NCBI GenBank assembly: GCA_944380305.1
Contig: CALWHF010000001.1
Location: forward strand, 201,600 to 265,599
DNA from: an uncultured Christensenellaceae bacterium
Lineage (GTDB): Bacteria; Bacillota; Clostridia; Christensenellales; UBA3700
Length of the DNA stretch: 64,000 nt
Direction: 5' to 3'
Shown: one piece after another, positions 52,801 through 60,901 of the stretch
How positions within the stretch are numbered: the first letter of the stretch is position 1
Layout of the letters: every line of letters begins with the position of its first letter
The notes under the pieces: model-generated
Database searches by the model: none
What the model saw: the letters and a program-made list of their open reading frames with translations, nothing else
Told to the model about the DNA's origin: nothing
Made by a program: the position numbers and the translations under genes

Positions 52801-55526
52801 TTGAGCTTGGGTGTGGTCAACGCGACCGTACGCATATTGAAGAGCGGAGTCAGCATACGCGCGTACTGTCTCAGATGTCTGAGCTCCTGCTCGAACACTT
52901 CGAGTATCGCAGAACCTTCTTCATTCCACTTTTCGTCGAAAGTAAAACCGCCGATATGCCTGAACGGAGATTTTTCGATGTCTCCGCATTCCTTTGCGCG
53001 CAACGCGAGCTCGGTCAGGATCTCTATGTATTTGCGAAAAGTGGATTCGACGAGCTTTTCGTAAAACATACTGTCGATGTGCAGACAGTCTCTCGAATCC
53101 TTGTTTTCGAAATAGCCCATGATCGCCTGATACAGCGAAACGCCGAGGTATCTCTTGCGATGCATCGCATCGAGCTCTTTCTGCAATTTTTCCACACAGG
53201 TGTTTATTTCTTGCAGTTTCTCGTCAATATCGCCACTCTCTTTCTGCTCGGGAAGCGACATCGTCTTTACTATCTGCGAAAGCACGACGTTCTTGTTCGT
53301 CTTGTTGCTGTGCAGCTCGAGACAGAAATCGCCGAGACCTATCTGTTGCAGTCTGTTGTGAACGACCGAAAGCGCAGCCATCTTTTCGGCTACGAAAAGC
53401 ACTCTGCGCCCGCGGACGATGTTGTTGGCGATTATATTGGTTATCGTCTGCGACTTACCCGTTCCCGGAGGTCCGTGCAGGACGAAACTCTTTGACAAAC
53501 TGTCGTATATCGCGCTGTACTGCGAGGAGTCTGCGGATATGGGCAGATACATTCTCTCTTCAGCCGTATACGCCTCGTCGCTGCTCCTCGACGACAGGTC
53601 GAACGCTCCCTCGGGAAGTTCCAGCTTGTTGTTTATCAGCGAGTTGACGATCGGGTGTTCCCTGAAGCGATCCGACTTGTACTTGACGTCGTACCACAGC
53701 TGATAATTTGCAAACGAAAGGCTCGCCAGGAATACGTTGGTAAATATCTCCCAACCCTTTCTTCCGACGATCTCCTTTTTCAGTCTGGCTATGACCGAAA
53801 GTATATTATCGCGCGTGTCGAGCGGCACTTCCCCCAGACCTCTTATGTCCTGATTGAATTCCTGATACAGGAACTCCAGAAGAGTGCTGTTGAGTCTCAC
53901 GTCGTCGGTATTGACGTCCACGGTATATACGGGAGCCGCGACGCCTTTTTTGGAAATAGTGATCGGATAGAGCAAAAGCGGTGCGAACTTATCGTCGCCG
54001 TTCTCGTTTTCCCTCCATTTGAGGAAACCTGCCGCCATATAAAGCGTCGTCGTGCCCGTCTCTTCCTGTATGGAAGTTTCCTTCTTGATAAGCCTCTGCA
54101 TTATCGCGTCGTGGCTTTTCTGGTCGTAGACGGTCAGAAGCCTCTTGTTCTTGTATTCGTACGCGACGTAGTCCACGAACGGCTTGAGATACGAGCTTCT
54201 CTCGAATCCCTCGCCGAGCTTGTCCGTATTCTGAACTCCGTCGGCGGGCTTGCAATCCACGTTGAAAGATTTTATTTCGGTCAGCGCGCCCACAAAATCC
54301 TCAAGCGACGGCACGAGAAGTTTGACCGCCGTGCGCGACACCTTGAAATTGAGCAGCGCGTTGCGCATGTCCATATCGAGAAGACGGCGTTCCCACTGCG
54401 TCACGCGGTTGATCTCTTTCTGACCGCCTATCTCTCCCTTGTATTCCTTGAACTGTCTGGGAGCGGTACCCGTCGTATAATCCGAGCTCTGAACCAGGTC
54501 GTATCCTTTAGCTCCCCTCACTCTTTCGGGAAGAGGGAAAACGTGCATTATGCGGGCACGCTTGACGTCCACGCCGAAATCGATGCCGTGCGCGCGCTTG
54601 AGAGCAGTCACTGCGTTCTTTTCGGCTCTTTCGAAAGAGACTCCGTCAAACAGGTCGTCTATTCCTATCATCGTGAACTCGTTGACGCCTTTTTCAGACT
54701 TCTTGACCAAAGCGTCTACGTCGTCGAGTACGGCGTCCTGCGAACATTCGTTGCTCAGATATACGCCGACGTACCATTTGCCGCCCGAGCGGACTATCAC
54801 CGCATTCTGTCCGTTGGCTTCTATCAGCGACGCGTATACGAGCGACATCTCGAGCGGCGTCGCCATTTTAGACGCGAAAAGTTCTTTATGCGACTGTATG
54901 ACCTCGCTGTCTTCCTGCTTCGGCTCGGCATTGTCGAAATGTTCGTCGCCGAGCGTGCTGTAACATGCGGCAAAATAGTTGCGCACCCCGTTGCGATTGC
55001 CGTTGTAGCCGATGCAATGCGCGAGTTTCCAGTCCTTCAGTTTGTTGTTGATGCGTGTGATCAGCGTATTGATCTCGGCGGTTCTTCTGACGAAAGTCGC
55101 GAGTGCCTCGGGATTATTGCCGTAATTGCATTTGTCGAAAGCGTTTACGTTGACCGTTGCGACCGCCTTGTCCACGACTTCTTCCCCTACGAGGACTTCG
55201 ACCGTGATCTCTCCTTCGATGTCGTTGTCTACCGCGACCATGAAAAGAGGCGAAAGTTTTGCCGTCGTCTCGAATTTTGCGGTAGTGCGTCTCGGGAGCA
55301 CGTTCTGACCGATAGTGCAGGGCAACAGAAAATCAGGGGTCGAAGAGATCCTGACCTCGAGATTTTCGATGTCTTCCCCGCTCGTATTCTTGACGTAAAG
55401 TCTTTTGACGGGACTCGTATCGTTCTGAATCTGGTAATAGCTGACTGCGGGGCTGCATTCGAGCGTTATCTCCACAGCCTTGCGCTCTTTGACCTCAGCA
55501 TTTACAGTCTGATTTTCTTGGTCCAT
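49872..55526 (-). CDS. DUF4011/SF1 helicase/Vsr-like nuclease/DUF3320 protein
   Basis: A 1884-residue cytoplasmic protein, started at the ATG behind AAAGGAG. Layout: an Ig-like beta region (15-130); a transglutaminase-like region (150-290) where the catalytic Cys and His positions are lost (TPLEMSLVYASL, GGKWYVGVYL); DUF4011 (WERRLLDMDMRNALLNF, about 385); and an SF1 helicase core. The core has Walker A HGPPGTGKSQT (about 682), IFDEASQ (1294), GDPKQLPPT (1322) and NVAVTRAR (1527). A Vsr-like nuclease domain (FKIDVAVVD, about 1610) and DUF3320 follow. Related proteins appear among anti-phage systems. It is monocistronic. Confidence 0.85.
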   Translation of the reverse strand: MDQENQTVNAEVKERKAVEITLECSPAVSYYQIQNDTSPVKRLYVKNTSGEDIENLEVRISSTPDFLLPCTIGQNVLPRRTTAKFETTAKLSPLFMVAVDNDIEGEITVEVLVGEEVVDKAVATVNVNAFDKCNYGNNPEALATFVRRTAEINTLITRINNKLKDWKLAHCIGYNGNRNGVRNYFAACYSTLGDEHFDNAEPKQEDSEVIQSHKELFASKMATPLEMSLVYASLIEANGQNAVIVRSGGKWYVGVYLSNECSQDAVLDDVDALVKKSEKGVNEFTMIGIDDLFDGVSFERAEKNAVTALKRAHGIDFGVDVKRARIMHVFPLPERVRGAKGYDLVQSSDYTTGTAPRQFKEYKGEIGGQKEINRVTQWERRLLDMDMRNALLNFKVSRTAVKLLVPSLEDFVGALTEIKSFNVDCKPADGVQNTDKLGEGFERSSYLKPFVDYVAYEYKNKRLLTVYDQKSHDAIMQRLIKKETSIQEETGTTTLYMAAGFLKWRENENGDDKFAPLLLYPITISKKGVAAPVYTVDVNTDDVRLNSTLLEFLYQEFNQDIRGLGEVPLDTRDNILSVIARLKKEIVGRKGWEIFTNVFLASLSFANYQLWYDVKYKSDRFREHPIVNSLINNKLELPEGAFDLSSRSSDEAYTAEERMYLPISADSSQYSAIYDSLSKSFVLHGPPGTGKSQTITNIIANNIVRGRRVLFVAEKMAALSVVHNRLQQIGLGDFCLELHSNKTNKNVVLSQIVKTMSLPEQKESGDIDEKLQEINTCVEKLQKELDAMHRKRYLGVSLYQAIMGYFENKDSRDCLHIDSMFYEKLVESTFRKYIEILTELALRAKECGDIEKSPFRHIGGFTFDEKWNEEGSAILEVFEQELRHLRQYARMLTPLFNMRTVALTTPKLKALYRICKSFESEYVRKYFAVAAKGKNPHGIVNSYIEARAKTDSMIAEYTAKYGVYPTGLDMGEIADAAKTGVFSRSVKKVTPSELDKKDRTVFAEYLLKCEQTRDVFERRSEELAEIFGISASDRVTLDAYADAIASLYENGKQLYAEFVDAVFDDSCATLTKYGVNSYTKFYMYAYESCARAEANFCRVFNTGGYSGGNDLNAKIEYVGSLQKNFGFIPNWCKYQEMVELCRKSGLDFVLEPLADGEISAMEVLSCFKKCVYYNFIRSELLLDDVLCQFSGLNLEEVAARFKELSEEYERQTRKLLYEKLVENVPKPDTEGEHNLERVLLLRAEKSNMKGTTLRALFSKIPHILASCCPCMLMSPTSVTQFLDIDMDKFDLVIFDEASQLQTCKAVGCIARGKNVIVVGDPKQLPPTTFFNVDYKDDEHYEVEDLDSILDDCLALGMPENHLLWHYRSLHESLIAFSNAMYYGNTLLTFPSPNELNSKVSFRYVDGIYERGGLKCNKKEGDELVSEVIRRLKDPVERKYSIGIVTFNIAQQNYIENELTKRIHENGLDAEAYDREEPVFVKNLENVQGDERDLILFSVGYAPDKNGKLSLNFGPINQSGGYKRLNVAVTRARNEMVVFSGISGHMIDLSRTNSKGVEGLKAFLEYAERGREMLAINSQDISERGCGIGELLAKELKDRGIVCDYNLGVSDFKIDVAVVDPKNKNRYVLAILADSENSCKLRGVKDRVTMQTKILRKLGWNVYQLWTVNYYNNPRREISKIKDYVTALTQKKVLSKKVVKDVLAKYRTPYKSFTVKPLAKPGTEFVLDIASEDKIKERIRAIIDKESPIEEKYLYEKLVAMYNIPGTAKKAIAQLTEYVAAFDGFRKEVGGKVFYVDKPVETFRPSDEKIKRDIAKIYPDEILAAVKCAIETNIGMTRDAVVKEVVALFGYGKKTKAVADWIDKVIETALDEKQLMITVDGVITT

Positions 55527-55611
55527 ATAAATACTCCTTTCGTTTCGAGGGCAGTCGCCCCGATAAAAAATAAATTCCCTTTCCAAAGCCGAGCACAAAC
55601 TCAACGACTAT

Positions 55612-55640
55612 ATTATAACAAATATTTCGCGCGTTGACAA
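55612..55640 (-). promoter_or_regulatory. Promoter of the DUF4011 helicase gene
   Basis: Minus strand: -35 TTGTCA (55635-55640), 17-bp spacer, perfect -10 TATAAT (55612-55617). The leader is about 80 bases. The promoter quality suggests constitutive expression. Confidence 0.8.
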
Positions 55641-55828
55641 CAGCAATATTTTTACATCTCTCTGCCTTACGACCCGTATTCTGCAAATCCTTAGCCGTAT
55701 CGTCACGTTTTCTTTCTCCGACTCTCGCGGTTTTATAAAAATCGTGCCTCCTCGCGCGCGCATTATAATAATAAATCTTTTTGCTTGCGGAATATCCTTT
55801 CTTATCGGACGCAAAACCTCTTCTCGGC

Positions 55829-55855
55829 AAAAAAAGACGACCCCGAAGGGTCGTC
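55829..55855 (-). terminator. Terminator of the beta-helix lipoprotein gene
   Basis: Minus strand: GACGACCC pairs with GGGTCGTC around a 4-base TTCG-type loop, followed by seven T residues; 24 bases after the stop codon. Confidence 0.92.
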
Positions 55856-55878
55856 GTAAATTACGGAAATACCGGTTA

Positions 55879-57240
55879 TCAGTACTGTCTGCCGTGGACC
55901 AGCTCGAAGCTCAACGCCTTGTTGTCGTCTATCGTCTCGGTCGGCTTAATAGTGATGTTGTTGTTGTCGATGCAGTACAGGTCACAGGTCTTGACCACGG
56001 CCTTTGCAGCAACAGGCAACGGGAAGTTCTTTTTCACGAGCTGTACGCCCTGTCCGTTGAGTCCGTTGATCTTGGACTTGTTGGAGCTGAGACTACCGGT
56101 CGCAAGAATGACTACGCCGAAGTGAACGTAATCCTCACCGTCGTCACCCTTGGTGAAGTAGCTGTCGTACTTGGACTTGCCGAGCTCGTCCTGAACGAGA
56201 CCGTTGACCAGCTTGTAGAGGAAGTCGCCTTCGGTCCTCGGCATAAGTTTAGCGGTTGTTCTGCTCTTCCAGTTGTAGATGTCTACGAAACCTTCGAGGT
56301 TGAGCGTGCAGTAGCCTTTCTCGTTTGCGACCTCGGTCCATCCGCAAAGGATGATACCGCAGACGACGGAATTTGCGAAGACCGAATTCTTGACGGTCAG
56401 GTTGACGCCGTCGTAGTTGCAGGTCTCGGCAGCGAGAAGAGCGTCCGCGCCGTTTCTCATAACGGTGCCGTCAACCGTGCAGTCAACCGCGCCCTTGAGG
56501 TAAACCATCTTCTGCGAATTCTCGAGTATGCAGTGTTTGATGGTGATATTGGTGCGCTTGCTGTTGTCGGTGCTGATACCGTTGATTATCTGTCCGTAAC
56601 CTTCGCAGTTCTCGAGGACGACAGATTCGCCTTCGGCGTACTCTCTTCCGTAGAAATAGATGTCCTGGAAGACCGCCTTGTTTCCGTTAGCAACATTGAA
56701 TGCGTTACCGCCTCTGACGTCCACCGTGCCGCCGACGATGCTGTTGACGACTACCGGCTTAGCATTGCCGTAAATCGTAGAATTGATGACTTCTACAGAA
56801 TCCTTGCCTTCGGAAACCAGCTTGTTCTGAATAGCGACGTTTTTGGACGCTTTGACCGCCGCGACGAGTTCTGCCCAGGTAGCGACGTTGACGCCTTCAA
56901 CCGCGCTTACGCTGAGCGTGACGGTGCCGTCAGTCTGAATGTTCTCAGCCTCTGTATCGGTCGGTTTGTATTTCAGAGTGAATTGTCCCGCGCTCTTGAC
57001 AGTGAGCACGTTGTTCTCCAGCGTGACGTTGCTGCCCGTTACGGTGTATTCGCTGCCGGGAAGAGCGACCGAAAGATCGACCGTACCTTCGGTGCCGACG
57101 TAATACTTTCCTTCCATCAGCATCGTGAGTTCTTCACATTCGACCACGGTGGGTGCGGTGTTGACTTTACACGATACCGCCGTCAAGCACATAGCTCCGA
57201 TGATCGTGACGACCAATATTGCCAATACTGCCTTTTTCAT
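55879..57240 (-). CDS. Secreted beta-helix lipoprotein
   Basis: A 453-residue protein with a signal peptide and lipobox (MCLTAVSCKV), so lipid-anchored outside. Residues 40-110 form an Ig-like region with a LPGSEYTVTGSNVTLENN-type bacterial Ig pattern. From about 120 to 320, repeats of short strands with Asn, Val and Ile (INSTIYGNAKPVVVNSIVGG; NITIKHCILENSQ) fit a right-handed parallel beta-helix of the pectate-lyase/NosD type. No lyase active site is evident. It has its own promoter and terminator. Adhesion or glycan binding is possible. Confidence 0.75.
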   Translation of the reverse strand: MKKAVLAILVVTIIGAMCLTAVSCKVNTAPTVVECEELTMLMEGKYYVGTEGTVDLSVALPGSEYTVTGSNVTLENNVLTVKSAGQFTLKYKPTDTEAENIQTDGTVTLSVSAVEGVNVATWAELVAAVKASKNVAIQNKLVSEGKDSVEVINSTIYGNAKPVVVNSIVGGTVDVRGGNAFNVANGNKAVFQDIYFYGREYAEGESVVLENCEGYGQIINGISTDNSKRTNITIKHCILENSQKMVYLKGAVDCTVDGTVMRNGADALLAAETCNYDGVNLTVKNSVFANSVVCGIILCGWTEVANEKGYCTLNLEGFVDIYNWKSRTTAKLMPRTEGDFLYKLVNGLVQDELGKSKYDSYFTKGDDGEDYVHFGVVILATGSLSSNKSKINGLNGQGVQLVKKNFPLPVAAKAVVKTCDLYCIDNNNITIKPTETIDDNKALSFELVHGRQY

Positions 57241-57369
57241 AATATCCTCCTGTAAGATATTGCTTTCTTTATCCGGTCGGACGCCCGACCTTTTTGCTTT
57301 ACCGTATATAAGAAAGTCAAAAGAGACAATGCTACGCTTAGCCGTCCAAAGACCTGCTTAACCATTTAC

Positions 57370-57397
57370 AGTATAACACAAATAAACAAAATGGCAA
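57370..57397 (-). promoter_or_regulatory. Promoter of the beta-helix lipoprotein gene
   Basis: Minus strand: -35 TTGCCA (57392-57397), 16-bp spacer, -10 TATACT (57370-57375). The leader would be about 123 bases. Confidence 0.6.
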
Positions 57398-57617
57398 GCA
57401 TTATGCACAATGTAGTAGTTCATATTTTACATTTGCACCTCTTTTTGTACTCATATGTGTATTAAATAATAAAATATATAACTTTCAGCTAACGTATCCG
57501 TTCTTTGTCGTTCAGGCATTATTCGATCGACTGAGTAAAAACGGACGCGACGAAGCAGAATACGTCCCTGCCCCTGCAACACTCGTCCGCATTCATGCAC
57601 GGAGATTTCGTCCGAAG

Positions 57618-57646
57618 AAAAAGACAGCCGCGGGAAAGCGGCTGTC
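57618..57646 (-). terminator. Terminator of the sugar-uptake operon
   Basis: Minus strand: GACAGCCGC pairs with GCGGCTGTC around 6 bases, followed by TTTTTCTTC; 28 bases after the pgmB stop. Confidence 0.88.
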
Positions 57647-57673
57647 AAGGAAGGGGGTAACCCTTAGCAAAAG

Positions 57674-58315
57674 TTAAAGAACTATTGCCTTCAGGTCTGA
57701 AAATGTCGAGAGTCTGTAAGTAGCCAGATCGCATTTCGTCGCGCTGCCTATCGCAGCGGTATCGGAGCCGCCCGCATGTCCCGCTATTATGCCCGCCTCG
57801 GCGTCCTCCACGACGAGGCATTCGGAGGGCTTGAGCCCGAGGAATTCCGCCGCCATCGTAAACACCTGCGGGTCGGGTTTCGTACGCGTTATGTTCTCTC
57901 CGTCGGAGATCGCGTCGAAGTAGTCGCGAAGTCCTATCCTCGACAATATGAATTTGGCGTTTTTCGAAGACGATCCGATAGCTATCTTTATGCCCGCCGC
58001 CTTTATCGCGTCGAGGGTATCCCTGACCTCTGCGGTCAGGTCCTTTTCGCTCATCCCCGCGAGCAGTTTTTTATAATATTCGTTTTTCTCGCTCGCGAGC
58101 GCGAGCTTTTCTTCTTCGCTGAATCGTCTGTCCACTTTTTCGAGCACGACTTCGAGGCTCTCCATACGCGAAACGCCGCGCTGCCTCTCGTTGTCCTTTC
58201 TCGTAAAGTCCTTCGCGCCGAGTTTTTCGGCAAGTGCCTTCCACGCCTGATAATGGTACTCGTCGGTGGAACATATCACGCCGTCGAGATCGAATATCAC
58301 TCCTTTGTATTTCAT
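57674..58315 (-). CDS. pgmB: Beta-phosphoglucomutase (HAD superfamily)
   Basis: Interconverts beta-D-glucose 1-phosphate and glucose 6-phosphate in the cytoplasm. I chose the ATG giving 213 residues (MKYKGVIFDLDGVICSTDEY), the family length. HAD motifs: DLDGV with the nucleophile and acid Asp, GSSSKNAKFIL, KPDPQVF and VVEDAEAGIIAGHAGG. The cap holds the substrate loop RQRGVSRMESLEVVL. It overlaps the hydrolase gene by 4 bases. Beta-glucose 1-phosphate must come from a phosphorylase. Confidence 0.9.
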   Translation of the reverse strand: MKYKGVIFDLDGVICSTDEYHYQAWKALAEKLGAKDFTRKDNERQRGVSRMESLEVVLEKVDRRFSEEEKLALASEKNEYYKKLLAGMSEKDLTAEVRDTLDAIKAAGIKIAIGSSSKNAKFILSRIGLRDYFDAISDGENITRTKPDPQVFTMAAEFLGLKPSECLVVEDAEAGIIAGHAGGSDTAAIGSATKCDLATYRLSTFSDLKAIVL

Positions 58316-59178
58316 CCTTTCGTCCTCCTGTTTTCGTCGAGCCACAGCAACGCGAGCTTCAGCCATTTTCCGACGTGCGTATTCGCAAGTTCGCTTTCGC
58401 TCTTTACGGTACGGGTACCAAGAGACATACCGTGTCCGCCCCTGCCGAACAGATGAAGTTCGCACATAACGCCAAGTTTCTTGAGTCCGCCCGCAAGTCC
58501 CGTCAGATCGTCAACGGGGATTATCTGATCGTCGTAAGTGCCCCACACGAACACGGGCGGCATATTTTTGTGAAGTTTCGGCAACAGGTTCAAAGAGTCG
58601 TACTCCTCTTTGGTACAATCCGTCTTGCCGAGCAGGATCTGTCTGATGTTGGGACCCGCAAAGCGTTTGGCAAGCTCGGGATCTATCTTGCTTGCGCCCT
58701 TGCGCTCGACAGGTATCATCGTGACCGCGGGATAACCGAGCACCACGGCGTCGGGTCTGACGTCCTCGGTCGTTCCTATGCCGTCCAGCATCGCCGCATC
58801 CTCGCAGAACACAGCGGACGACAGAGCGAGATTTCCTCCCGCAGAAAATCCGACCACCGTCACGTCGTCCTTTACGACGCAAAATTCTTCCGCATTGTCG
58901 CGGATGTATTTTATCGATTTCGCGAGCTGTCTCAGCGCGGTCGGGAACGGATTGGTTATCCCCGTCGAATATCTGAGTACGAAAGCGTCGTAACCCTCTT
59001 TCGCGAAAGCGAGCGCGACGGGTTCGCCTTCGTCTTTCGAAACGTACGCGTATCCGCCGCCGGGACATATCACGACCGCGGGACGTCTGTCCTTTTCTCT
59101 CGGATACTCGAGACTGTCAAGAACGTACGCGTCGAGTTCGGCTTTGTCGTCGATTTTAACGGTAAAGTATTTCATCAT
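58312..59178 (-). CDS. Alpha/beta hydrolase, carbohydrate esterase-like
   Basis: A 288-residue protein of the acetyl-esterase/lipase type. The oxyanion motif is CPGGGYAYVSKDEG, the nucleophile elbow is GFSAGGN, the acid lies in WGTYDDQIIP and the His in GRGGHGMSLGTR. There is no signal peptide, so it acts inside the cell. Its place between the GH3 enzyme and beta-phosphoglucomutase suggests removal of acetyl or acyl groups from imported oligosaccharides. Two Met codons are possible at the start. Confidence 0.82.
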   Translation of the reverse strand: MMKYFTVKIDDKAELDAYVLDSLEYPREKDRRPAVVICPGGGYAYVSKDEGEPVALAFAKEGYDAFVLRYSTGITNPFPTALRQLAKSIKYIRDNAEEFCVVKDDVTVVGFSAGGNLALSSAVFCEDAAMLDGIGTTEDVRPDAVVLGYPAVTMIPVERKGASKIDPELAKRFAGPNIRQILLGKTDCTKEEYDSLNLLPKLHKNMPPVFVWGTYDDQIIPVDDLTGLAGGLKKLGVMCELHLFGRGGHGMSLGTRTVKSESELANTHVGKWLKLALLWLDENRRTKG

Positions 59179-59187
59179 CTCTCCTCC

Positions 59188-60894
59188 TCAACTCAGTTTC
59201 GTATCCCACTTGCCGCAGAACGGATCTATCGGCGATTTTCCCTTGAATTCTGATCTTCCCGCGAGTTTGTCAACCAGAAGTCCGAGAGTGAAGTCGTTGA
59301 CGCCGTAGGTATTGATATAAGTCCTGACCCTCGGCACGTCGAGCAGATGGTAGGGGTTTTCGAGCGATACGAATACGGTGGGTATGCTCCTGACGTATAT
59401 CGGCACGTTGACGCCCATAGGGTTCATCCACTCTATCCTGACCGTAGTCTGGTTGGATTTTGTCGCGAGGTTGCACAGATATATCATCATGTCCGCGCTC
59501 TCTCTGACGCTTTCGAAAGAGGACTGCAAGCCCTCGTATACGCCTCCCGCCTCGAAGACCGAGACCTCGAATCCCTCTTCTCTGAGCAGATCGCAGAATC
59601 TCGGCACAAGCCCGTTCTCTCTCGCGTATCCGAGCGCGTTCGCGCCGCCCTCTATCCCGTAGACGGTTATCTTCTTGATCTTCTTTTTATCTATCGGCAG
59701 CACGCCTTTTTCGCTTTTGACGAGCGTTATCGACTCGTCGGCTATACGGCGGGCGATCTTCTTGTTCTCTTCTGTGCCTATCTCTTTCGTCGCCTTTTCG
59801 TATACGGGCACGTTGTCCTTGTCGAACAAGCCCATACTCTCTTTCAGGGCGAGCACGCGCATTACCGCCTCTTCGAGTCTCTCGGCGGTGATGACGCCCT
59901 TCTCTATGCCCGCTTTCATAAAAGCGAAGTCTTCCTGCATGTTCTTGGTGAAAAGGAACATATCGCAGCCCGCCGCTATCGCGTGCGGCACGGCTTCGTC
60001 TCTGTTCATCGCGACGTTGAATCCCGCCATGGTGGTTGCGTCCGTGATTATCAGCCCGTTGAATCCCAGTTTTTTGCGAAGAAGTCCGTTGAGCAGGTTT
60101 TCGGACAGCGACGCGGGCAATATATCCTCGTCCGCTATCGACGGGCACAATTTCTTTTCGTACGCGGGCAACGCTATATGTCCGACCATCACGGTCGGCG
60201 CGCCCTCGTCTATCAGTCTCTTGTAGACCGCGCCGTAGGTCTCGTCCCACTGCTCTGCCGACAGCGAGTTGACCGACGTGACCAGGTGCTGGTCTCTCTC
60301 GTCCACTCCGTCTCCCGGGAAATGTTTTGCGCTGTAACAGACGCCGCGCTCTCTGCAAGCTCTTGCGTATTCGCTCGCGCATTCGGCGACGAATGCGGGG
60401 TCGTTGCCGTACGTTCTCGTATTCGTGATCGGGTTGCGGAAATTGAAGTCGATGTCGCATACGGGAGCGAACGCGTAATTCGCGCCCACCGCAGTCGCCT
60501 CTTCGGCACATATCCTGCCCAGCTCGTACGCATTTTCCGCGTTGCCGGTAGCCGCCACCGCCATCTGAGACGCGACCTTCGTGCCCTCTTTGACGATGCC
60601 GTTCGCGCCCGCCTCGAGGTTTGCCGCGATCAGCATGGGGATCTTCGCGTTTTTCTGAAGTATCGCGACGGTACCCGTCACCTGCTCCGCGCTCATGCAG
60701 CGGCACATCAGTCCGCCCGTCCTGAGCCTGCCCGCGACGTCTTTCAGGAACTCCTCGTCCTGCCTGTACCCGACGACGAAGAACAGTTGCCCTATCTTGT
60801 CGTCGAGATCCATCGTCGCGTATATATTCTTAATTCTTTCTATACCGCCGTCCGTAAGGTTGAACGGCTTTTTTGAAAAAATCGCGTAGTCCAT
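59188..60894 (-). CDS. GH3 enzyme of the NagZ type, possible phosphorylase
   Basis: A 568-residue cytoplasmic enzyme (no signal). The (beta/alpha)8 domain has KHFPGDG at 190-196 and the D201-Q-H203 pair, the Asp-His acid/base dyad typical of NagZ-type GH3. The nucleophile is D285 in IITDATTMAGF. The second domain (about 370-568) is the alpha/beta sandwich. The usual GHG of KHFPGHG is GDG here. Some enzymes with the His dyad, such as Cellulomonas Nag3, use phosphate instead of water. The nearby pgmB makes that worth testing; a plain glycosidase remains possible. Confidence 0.82.
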   Translation of the reverse strand: MDYAIFSKKPFNLTDGGIERIKNIYATMDLDDKIGQLFFVVGYRQDEEFLKDVAGRLRTGGLMCRCMSAEQVTGTVAILQKNAKIPMLIAANLEAGANGIVKEGTKVASQMAVAATGNAENAYELGRICAEEATAVGANYAFAPVCDIDFNFRNPITNTRTYGNDPAFVAECASEYARACRERGVCYSAKHFPGDGVDERDQHLVTSVNSLSAEQWDETYGAVYKRLIDEGAPTVMVGHIALPAYEKKLCPSIADEDILPASLSENLLNGLLRKKLGFNGLIITDATTMAGFNVAMNRDEAVPHAIAAGCDMFLFTKNMQEDFAFMKAGIEKGVITAERLEEAVMRVLALKESMGLFDKDNVPVYEKATKEIGTEENKKIARRIADESITLVKSEKGVLPIDKKKIKKITVYGIEGGANALGYARENGLVPRFCDLLREEGFEVSVFEAGGVYEGLQSSFESVRESADMMIYLCNLATKSNQTTVRIEWMNPMGVNVPIYVRSIPTVFVSLENPYHLLDVPRVRTYINTYGVNDFTLGLLVDKLAGRSEFKGKSPIDPFCGKWDTKLS

Positions 60895-60901
60895 ATCTCT
60901 G

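Larger units (their letters stand above)
55527..55878. other. Intergenic region: helicase leader and promoter, and a terminator
   Basis: 352 bases without a gene. It holds the leader of the helicase gene (55527-55605), its promoter (55612-55640), a stretch of about 190 bases with nothing recognisable, and the terminator of the upstream beta-helix gene (55829-55855). Confidence 0.7.
57241..57673. other. Intergenic region with promoter and terminator
   Basis: 433 bases without a supported gene. It holds the leader of the beta-helix gene (57241-57363), its promoter (57370-57397), an AT-rich stretch, and the terminator of the sugar operon (57618-57646). A 65-codon frame at 57451-57648 on the minus strand overlaps that terminator, has no ribosome binding site and is probably not a gene. 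Confidence 0.65.

Noticed and set aside
50895..53495. An 866-codon open frame on the plus strand
   Set aside because: It lies wholly opposite the DUF4011 helicase gene, has no family similarity and no ribosome binding site; the minus-strand frame carries all helicase motifs. The same holds for 53655-55637 on plus.
57451..57648. A 65-codon minus-strand frame
   Set aside because: It overlaps the pgmB terminator and has no ribosome binding site or similarity.
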